A stretch of 64,000 nucleotides of DNA from positions 7,391,501-7,455,500 of the forward strand of contig OU612074.1 of the NCBI GenBank assembly GCA_914767715.1. The letters run 5' to 3'. How positions within the stretch are numbered: position 1 is the first letter of the stretch; each line of letters begins with the position of its first letter. The position numbers were made by a program, and so were the translations under genes. This document shows, in pieces, positions 56,718 to 64,000 of the stretch. The notes beneath the pieces are model-generated. The model had not been told where the DNA came from. It saw nothing but the letters and a program-made list of their open reading frames with translations, and did no database searches. Source of the stretch: Membranipora membranacea. Lineage: Eukaryota > Bryozoa > Gymnolaemata > Cheilostomatida > Membraniporidae.

Positions 56718-57461
56718 AGTCTTCTTTTTTTCCTTTTTCGGACGACAAGGCAGTGCACCCATTTACTCTACCTGGTAAATCATTCTGGAAATTGAAAAAC
56801 GAATGTTTAAAAAGTGATTTCTTTAAAGAAAAAGTTAAAAACCCTTTTGATGACTGTCGTACTATTAGAGAAGGATTTGCATCCACTGGAGAGTGGTGGG
56901 ATGAAATAAAACGGAGAATTAAAATAATCACTACGAAACATTGCTCTTATATTAAAAAAGAAAAGAATAAAACAGAAAGAATAATAACAATGCTACTGGA
57001 GAGTGGAACTGACCCAATATCAATGTTTCAGCTAAAAACAGAACTTCGAGAATTAGGAGCAACAGTTTAAAATGCTCCACATAAGATCTCATTCCCTCAA
57101 ATAACTGAGAGATGAAAAGTGCAGTGCATTCTTTTTTGGTAGGATACAGAACAGGTGTAAATCAAATAAAATTAAATCAGTTAAAAACCCTGAAACGGGC
57201 ATCATGCATTATGACAACCCTTCAAAGTTTAATATATTCAAAAATTTCTACCATGATCTATATAAAATCACAGTGGTGACAGCTCGGTTCAAGATGAAAT
57301 CTTAAGTTGTACAGCAAACAAGTTAAAATGTGACCCTTCCCTAGATCCTACTCAAGATGTCCTTAAACATGACTTTATTAAAAAAACTTTAGCTTTAATG
57401 AATAATAATAAAACACCAGGCCCGGATGGTTTAACTAGAATTCTATAATTGCTTTTTCGAT

Positions 57462-58309
57462 GTGATATCCGACAAAATAGTGGATGTCTTCAAGGAAACT
57501 ATACAACATGGTGTTCTACCCCCCTATATGTCTACAGCTGTCACTGTACTTATCCCAAAAGAAGGTGACAATAACAACCCTTCCAACTACCGACCTATTA
57601 CTCTTTTAAACACTGACTACAAACTTCTCACTAAACATATCAATTTAAATTATTTAAAAAATATTATGTCAACAATAATACCAAATGTTCAACTTTGCAC
57701 CGTAGCAGGCCGCTCTATCCATGAGGGCAACATCTTTATACGAGATACAACAGTTTTTATTTCTCATTAAAACTGTTGTATCTCGTATAAAGATGTTGCC
57801 GTCATGGATAGAGCGGCCTGCTACGGTGCAAAGTTGAACATTTGGTATTATTGTTGACATAATATTTTTTAAATACTCATGTCACTAGACCAACAGAGGC
57901 TTTTGACATGGTGAGTCGCAATTTTTTATTGAAAACTATGAAAGCCATAAAGATACACAAAGATATAATAAATTTCATATCAACTATATATTCAAAAACT
58001 GTGACATGCCTTGAAGTCAATATTCGTCTATCGCAGAGCATTTCTCTAGAGAGAGGTGTCAGAGAAGGATGCCCTCAGTTGGCCACTATCTGTACTACAT
58101 ATATCCGATCCTGCATTTCCTTTTTTTGTAAAAGCAAAGAGTATAGAGGTATATCACTGCCCAATACCCAAAGGGCAGTTTGCACAGCTTATGCTGATGA
58201 CCTTTTTTTCTGTGATAGCATAGCTGATGTCGAGACAATTTTTTCTGTTTTTGATGAAATGTATCTTGGTACGGGAGGTAAACTTAATAAGACAAAAACT
58301 AAGCTATAA
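57462..58309 (+). pseudogene. LINE-D reverse transcriptase, broken by a fold-back duplication
   Basis: The fingers (VLIPKEGDNNNPSNYRPITL) are intact to about 57757. A reversed copy of 105 bases follows, replacing about 25 bases up to motif A. Then EAFDMVSRNFLL, ERGVREGCPQLATI and CTAYADDLFFCDS (58180-58215) resume. The left arm shows the uninterrupted order. Confidence 0.85.
57653..57873. repeat. 105-bp fold-back inverted duplication
   Basis: 57653-57757 and 57769-57873 are reverse complements with about one mismatch and an 11-base loop. The left arm has only one copy in normal order. The loop is the reversed version of the next bases in the left arm (ATGAGAAAT), which is the mark of template switching during replication. 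Confidence 0.92.
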
Positions 58310-58866
58310 TTATCTATGGCTGAGAGGCGATGAAGAAGAAGCCACTATTAAGTTATTAAAGAAATTAAACCATAGAAAAGAATTACCTCAAAAGATTTCT
58401 AAAATCTGGACAGACTCTGTTCTTCCTGTGCCACTCTTTTATTTTATGTGGCACCTAGCTTTTGAAGGGCTTAAAACAGGTGAATATAATAAAAAGATAA
58501 AGCTTCCCAAGGCAAATGTCATGTGCGCCTTTTGTACAGAGTGTTTGGTTGAAACAACGGTCCACCATTTTTCTGACTGTGAAACTCTTGTCACATATAG
58601 AAGACTAATAATAGAACTAATTAATGAAATTAATTTATAACAGGCTAAAGACCTCCAAAGAGCTGAGATATGATGAACGTAAACTTTTTAAAATCTTTGC
58701 TTCTTTTAATAAAGCGATATGGGACAGCCGCAACGCCATACGTTTCAATTCTTCCACTGTTACAGTTGAACTAAAACAACTCGATGCAAAAATTAAAAAT
58801 AATTTTATGTATGATATATATTCTGAAAACACTGTTAATAGTGACACCGAGGTTGATGAGGAGTAG
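58227..58866 (+). pseudogene. LINE-D RT C-terminus with CxxC...H...C motif
   Basis: VMCAFCTECLVETTVHHFSDC gives CxxC, His and Cys in zinc-binding spacing. It is preceded by WTDSVLPVPLFYFMWHLAF and followed, after a stop, by LFKIFASFNKAIWDSRNAIR. It probably follows the RT thumb and binds nucleic acid. Confidence 0.75.
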
Positions 58867-58900
58867 GTGCCCCTGGTAGATTTAACATCTCTCTACCAAA

Positions 58901-59394
58901 GGCCAATGATGGTCACAAACATCTGACCGGAGGTGCATTTATTACAGTTTTTCATCAACACCCTATTTAATAACTTCGTAATAATATAATCTTTTTTCCA
59001 TAATATTTGAATGTTAATTTAAAAGTTTTTTCTCACTAGATCTGTAATAAATAAGGTATGGCAGATCCCCCAAGAAGAGGCCTTACAATTGCACTTCGGT
59101 TTGGCTGGCGCTTGCGATTGCCCCAAATGTGGGTAACTCGGGTGCGTCATTTTTGGTAGTTGGGGACTGCGTTCGCGCTATCCCCTAGCAAACAAGATAG
59201 CAATACAAAATCATCCTCATGTAAACAAATGTTTTCCCAGAGGAACCAAAACATTGCTATTGGGCCAGTGTATAGAATATAGCTGTAGCCCATTAGCGCC
59301 TCTAATTTGCTCTTAATTTATCAATTTTAGGAGAACCTTCTGATGCTTTCATACTCAAGCAGAAGGTATTTCTTTAAAGAGTGAGAAAAGGCCC
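58901..59394. other. Sequence between LINE-D and LINE-B, no gene
   Basis: No gene. It mirrors 28851-29269 with small indels. Confidence 0.5.
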
Positions 59395-60452
59395 CAAACA
59401 AGACAGGTCTGGTGACTCTGGTCAAACACAACACACATGTTCTTTGATTTCTGATTTTCTTAGCACTTTACCAAATTACCACCACAAAGGTTCGAAACAA
59501 TTTCCATAATTGACAACAGTCACATTGGATAAGCTTCTAAAATCAATAACCATGGGCAAAAGCACTGGTCCTGATTTCAGTTCGGATGTTAAGCAAAACA
59601 GTCAAGTGCTCACAGATATTTTCAATAGAATTTTGATGAAGGAGTCCAAAAATCTGGAAAATTGCTCACGTAACTCCTATTTTTTTTAAGTCAGGGTCAA
59701 AAGATGACCCAGGAAAAAGCATTTGAATATCAATATTCAGGTATTTTTAAATGAAAACCATCTATTATCTCTATCGCAGTCTGGTTTCGCACTGCACATT
59801 CATGCAGCGACGTCGTTCACAAAATTGTTCTGACTTTTCCCCTGAGAAACTCAAACAAAGGAAGAGTATTTTTATGTTTATTGATTTCAGCAAAGCATTT
59901 GATTGTGTTGATCACCAACTATAAAAAAATGAACTACAAATCTTTGATTTCGAGAAGAAGGAATTTTTGTTGTTATCATCACTTCTACAAGACAGGTCTC
60001 AGTATGTTCATTATAATGGTACAGTGTCATCAATACTTGACATCAAAATTGGGGTTCCGCAAGGTTCAATACTGGCACCAACTTTATTTCAGATTTATTT
60101 AAATGACCTACTCAATCCACCTCTCTCCTCGAACTGTAATCGAGATTTGGTTTCAATCAACAAGTGGTGTAAAAATAATCATATGAGAAAAGATTATAAA
60201 AAATCACTCTTTCTAAGTTCTTTGGGGGAGGATTCATTGTTAAATTTATAAATTGGCAATAACCAGATAAATTCAAAGACATGAAACGGAACTTCTTGGC
60301 TTTAAGATATCTGACTCGTTTTCATTGAATGGTCATTGTGTGACTGCTTTGGATAAGGTGTCAAAAAATACAAACTTACTTAAGCTATGCAGACCCTACT
60401 TGACCACACATTCTGCTAAACAATTTTATTTTCAGTTTATTCCCTGTTATCT

Positions 60453-60687
60453 TGCTGTTTGCGAAGAAACAGAAGATTGGGCTGCCCCTAAAGAGGGACG
60501 CATGGTGCCCTAAATCCTTATACTGAGAATGTGATACATCCTAGAAAACTAGAATGCATCCTAGAGGTGAGGCCATGGTAGACCTCCTAATCGTGGGTGT
60601 GTAGCGAGCTGCCAAAACTGCACTGGCACTAATCGGCCATTGGCAGTGACACTTTGATCTTAGCCAATAGGCGGAGAAGCAATATTT
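60453..60687 (-). mobile_element. SINE-like element with U2-like head (right arm)
   Basis: The reverse copy of 27523-27757. The U2-like segment is at 60649-60683. The flanking duplications are TTCCCTGTTATCT (60440-60452) and TTCCCTGTTCTCT (60688-60700), now differing by one base. Confidence 0.7.
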
Positions 60688-60787
60688 TTCCCTGTTCTCT
60701 CATTTATGGTATCCATATATATTACAACTTATGTGCATCAAGTATGACAAACCCAATTTTCACTCAGCAAAAAAGAGCCTTGAGAAT

Positions 60788-61490
60788 CTAATAAACCTGT
60801 ATTGAAGATTTGATCTTGCTTAGATATGGTTGTCCTGTTTGAAGCCTAATGCCATCAACATGATTAATTACCAAATACAATAGTATGCATGTTTTGAAAG
60901 AGAGAGTGGCCATAGTGATCTTATTCAGGGGGCATAATTCCCATTTATGTGTTGCTGCGTTGAACTGAAACCATCCATTTTGGTTATTCAAAGTCTAAAT
61001 AAGCTTTGACAGACAAGTATCTCAATTAGCTTTATTTATTGAGGATCACAGGCTATTCTATTGAGAACACAACTCCATTGATGCCATTTCCTCATAATGC
61101 CCTATAACAGAGATCACCCAACAAATGAAAGTCCACCCAGTAAAAATGAAAGTCCACCTGTGAAACATGATGCGCAAAAGCATTTACAGTTGACAGGCAA
61201 AACAGTATAATTCACCTACTAAACATGAAAGTTCACCTACTAAACACGAAAGTTCACCTACTAAACATGGGAATTCACACACTAAACATGAAAGTCTACC
61301 TAACAAACATGAAAGTTGGCATACTGAACATCAAAATCCACCAGGTAAACATCATTATTCACCATATAAACATAAAAGTTGAGATGGCAAAAATTAAAAT
61401 CCACCATGCAAACATTATAGTCTGCATAAGTAAAGATGTACCCATCTAATCATTGACCAATTATTTTACAGATGGCACTCCATAACATAT
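60788..61490. mobile_element. Insertion with 21-bp minisatellite (right arm)
   Basis: It mirrors 26740-27422. The array at about 61120-61430 reads AACATGAAAGTTCACCTACT in 21-base steps. The 74-residue open frame is a repeat artefact. Confidence 0.65.
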
Positions 61491-61912
61491 CCCTTTTTAT
61501 TTGTCGCCTTCTAATGACCTATGTACATCACTTAAATTTTACCCCTTCCAATACTGCGCAATTATTTTACTTGCATCACATGATTTAAGGCTCTGAATAA
61601 TTAATCCCCTCCATACATCTCTGATTTTTTTGTTACCACACCGATTTCCAAGAAGAGATACACAATTACTCAAACTTCCATTGGACAACTTAAACCACAA
61701 AATAGCAACAAACTTTAATATTTTAATATTTTTGAGAAGCACTCTTACTTTAAATATGTTTAAGAAAAGGCTAATGCAACATAGTTTCAGTTTATTGGCA
61801 TAGTCTTATTATTTGTTGAATCTTTGTTTGTATCATTCTTCTTTTTTGCCATTTATGTCACATCATGAAAAACAAGAGTAATAATGAATTATTGCTTACA
61901 ATAAAAGTATAT

Positions 61913-61940
61913 TTATACAATATTATATATATAAATGTCT
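61913..61940. repeat. AT microsatellite (right arm)
   Basis: A short AT-rich run after LINE-B, shorter than its mirror at 26277. Confidence 0.85.
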
Positions 61941-62029
61941 ACCGAGGCACAGTTGGACCAGGTATGGGCCTATAACCTACTGCCTAAACAGTCAAAAATT
62001 TCACTCTCAAAAGTTGGGACACCTTTCAC

Positions 62030-62270
62030 ATTGTAGAGCACGATCAGAGAGCCGTCAAAGAAGCACATAGTCACTAAGTCCAGTAGAGAAAACAGAATCC
62101 ATCATCATTTTTTCAGATCCTCCCCATATGATGAAGAAATTTAGGTGAGTTGAACTATTTTGATGTGGCTTTTCAATAGTCAGTATCACTTAGCATAATT
62201 CAAACAACAACAGCTAACTCAGCTAACTGCAATCAATCCCACGATATCACATAAATCAAAAATAGGCGAA
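62030..62270 (-). repeat. S repeat, copy 3
   Basis: It mirrors 25950-26190 and is also in the same orientation as 8780-9060 (GATCAGAGAGCCGTCAAAGA, CAACAACAGCTAACTCAGCT). Confidence 0.7.
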
Positions 62271-62299
62271 GTGTAGCATAATGGCTACCCATTAGGTTT

Positions 62300-62510
62300 A
62301 ATAAAGACAGTGATTGTGGGGCTGGGGTAGGTAGTTTGACCGGTCTCTGTCAATTAACTGGATGGACTGCTTGACACTATTCATATTAAAATATATAGAT
62401 GGCGTCAAGTAATCCATCCCCCTTTTAGTACTTACCTTTGTATAATTATTACCAAGGTAAGTATTAAATGGTGATCCTACTGTCAATCAATTGGCAGAGG
62501 ATCAAACTTG
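62300..62510 (-). repeat. M repeat (MITE-like), copy 4
   Basis: It mirrors 25690-25905. The right arm then continues into sequence like 15840-15885, not into the LINE-B scrap found at 25405. Confidence 0.65.
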
Positions 62511-62559
62511 TCTCCTTTACATTCACTACCGAAGCCCCACTAGAAAAATCTCATGTTCG

Positions 62560-63130
62560 GGACCCAACCAAATACTTGTTTGTGTAAAACAAGTGTGAAA
62601 ACATGCTGAACTGCCTGTTTCCAGCAAGGCTGTGTTATCAGTATCTAAATTTTCTGATAATTTCACTAAATGATGATTTGGTAGATAAAAACAATTTTGT
62701 TCTCTGTGTATGGGTAAGTTTTACTGGCAGTTAAGGCTGTGAAACTATTTTTATTTGAATCTGTATAGAGACAACCTCAAAACACGTTTGACATCACAGC
62801 TAACTATGGCGTCCTGCAATCATTGCGTTAACAATTGAAAGCATGAAAATCAGATAATTTAGATGTTTGTTGAATGTGTGGAGATAACAGGAGATCACAG
62901 TGCTATAGCGGTATCTCTTCAGTGATAAATACCACTGAGTTTATAATTATGATGATTCAAAATAGTCATGGCAATAATTGATTCAGGCCAATTTCCATGT
63001 GTCTAGCCCCATATCATAAACCCGAATTTGTATCTTTTATTTTATATAGTGATTTTGGAAATATTTTATCCAGGGAATTAGGTAGGTAACTCCTGAGATA
63101 TCAGCGAAAATATCTACTGTCATACCTACC
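62560..63130 (-). repeat. R1 repeat, copy 8 (right arm)
   Basis: It mirrors 24840-25404. GACCCAACC, CAGCAAGGCTGTG and TAGAGACAACCTCAAAAC mark the reverse R1 landmarks. Confidence 0.8.
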
Positions 63131-63164
63131 GCCCCCTCAAAAAATTAAAAATGTTTCAGTCATA

Positions 63165-63312
63165 AGGCACCCACCAGCTAGAGGGCACCCCACAGCTATA
63201 AGGCAATCCACGACTATAAGACACCTCACAGTTATAAGGCAACCAACAAGTATAAGGCACCCCACAGCTATAAGGCAACCAACACCTATAAGGCACCCCA
63301 CGGCTATAAGGC
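63165..63312. repeat. 18-bp minisatellite, array 3
   Basis: About eight units of ACCCCACAGCTATAAGGC and variants. This is the inverted form of array 2, with fewer copies. Confidence 0.9.
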
Positions 63313-64000
63313 ACTCAACAGTAGTGTGGACAGCTTGATTGGATGGTAGACTTCGGCATTGGTCTTGATGGTGAGGTGCTTATCATGCCATACTCATTCT
63401 CGCAGCCTCCCAAAAGCAGTGATGCTTTTGGCTTCCTGGATTTCAGTTCTTTGTCTAGCTTGTTCGTGTCTGACAGGGTTGACCCTAGATCTTGATTAAC
63501 AGTTTATTTTATATTCAGGCCCTTGGTGTTGGATCATTTGAATAGTTGGTACATCTTGTTGATGTTGATGTCTGTTCGAACGACTTGGTTGCATCATCAA
63601 AGCCATGATCGATCAACGAGTCCACGAACATCAATTCTCTCGCTAATATATCTTTGGTATTATTCATTTAAACTGGTGTGAATTTAGAGGTCTACATTTT
63701 GGCGGCTTCGGATAAGGACTCTCTTGTTACAGTCATTGAATGCATGGGTAAGTGCTGCATTGAGGAACTTGGAAAAGAACATAAGTGCGAGAACACATCA
63801 TTGTTTGACCCATTTGATACCGTAAACGGATCTGAGAGTTTGCCGTTCAGGCTTAGTCGGGCTTGCATGTTTTCGTGCAAGGCTTTGATGAGGTTGATGA
63901 ACTTATTCGGGCAGGCATATCTATTTAGCACCTTCAATAAGGGCAGTCCTATTCATAGCGTCAAATGCTTTAGTTTGGTCTTCAAAAACCATTTACATTG
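63312..64000 (-). pseudogene. LINE-C copy 3 RT remnant (right arm, runs off window)
   Basis: On the minus strand: motif A region (AFDAMNRT-like, near 63950-63965), VLNRYACPNKFINLIKALHE, NMQARLSLNGKLSDPFTVSN, a degraded motif B, then the thumb phrase FKYLGSTL-like near 63470. It lacks the 1.5 kb insertion present at 22148 in the left arm. A 148-base stretch seen at 24440-24610 is shortened here, joining the array to the LINE. Confidence 0.8.

Larger units (their letters stand above)
54978..58900 (+). mobile_element. LINE-D copy (right arm): Tx1/L1-like LINE
   Basis: This mirrors 29270-33125 but keeps the ORF1 start. It holds ORF1 with CCHC knuckles, endonuclease, RT with a fold-back duplication, and the C-terminal zinc motif. 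It is dead in every ORF. Confidence 0.85.
59395..61912 (+). mobile_element. LINE-B copy 3 (right arm mirror of copy 2)
   Basis: RT pieces: LDKLLKSI-type start, CKAFD/SKAFDCVDHQL region (59880-59930), IGVPQGSILAPTLF, LLNPPLSSN joined to CNRDLVSINKW (YADD lost as in the left arm), and the C-terminus plus 3' tail (61600-61912). It holds the SINE-like and 21-bp insertions at the same sites as the left arm, so these predate the palindrome. Confidence 0.85.
44712..64000 (-). repeat. Right arm of the giant inverted repeat
   Basis: It is the reverse complement of 22093-38037, longer because of a 4.96 kb LINE-B, a 287-bp MITE, a 34-bp scrap and a 0.1 kb fold-back. It lacks the 1.5 kb and 0.29 kb left-arm insertions. 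It continues to the window edge. Confidence 0.95.

Overview
The window looks like AT-rich nuclear DNA of an invertebrate animal. It has GT-AG introns, pol III tRNA-Asn genes and a dense, layered population of animal-type transposons (several LINE families, a DIRS-like tyrosine-recombinase retroelement, a PIF/Harbinger DNA transposon, a short hAT-like element and a SINE-like insertion). I see no bacterial operons, ribosome binding sites or CRISPR. No single-copy host protein gene could be supported. The species cannot be named from the sequence.

The dominant structure is a giant imperfect palindrome. The left arm (about 22093-38037) is repeated in reverse, in the same order, at about 44712-64000, where the window ends, so the outer limit is not seen. 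The 6.7 kb spacer (38038-44711) is mostly one apparently complete PIF/Harbinger transposon (38165-43751). It has a three-exon DDE transposase gene and a convergent three-exon Myb/SANT-like gene, both open after splicing. It sits inside a roughly 1.19 kb tandem unit that carries a tRNA-Asn(GTT) gene. Three tRNA-Asn genes are present: 37059-37132 (+), 43838-43911 (+) and 45617-45690 (-).

Each arm carries, from the centre outward: tRNA repeat units, a 5'-truncated DIRS-like element (RNase H and tyrosine recombinase), a Tx1/L1-like LINE (LINE-D), a CR1-like LINE (LINE-B) interrupted by a 21-bp minisatellite element and by a U2-snRNA-headed SINE-like insertion, repeats S, M and R1, an 18-bp minisatellite, and LINE-C. 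Insertions found in only one arm have clean empty sites in the other. The right arm alone holds a 4.96 kb LINE-B copy, a 287-bp hAT-like MITE, a 34-bp hAT-like scrap and a fold-back duplication. The left arm alone holds a 1.5 kb insertion and a 0.29 kb segment matching the 9.2 kb locus. These insertions date after the arms separated, or the arms are two haplotypes joined in assembly.

The left flank (1-22 kb) is repeat desert: a LINE-A fragment (1-1905), an R1/R2 repeat family with internal 11-bp minisatellites (three arrays), a LINE-E tail, a LINE-B RT copy (9462-11205), a GC-rich island (11236-11520), two LINE-C copies each followed by an 18-bp minisatellite, and a LINE-D tail with a 14-bp target-site duplication. 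All LINE and DIRS copies are broken. Only the Harbinger genes look intact.
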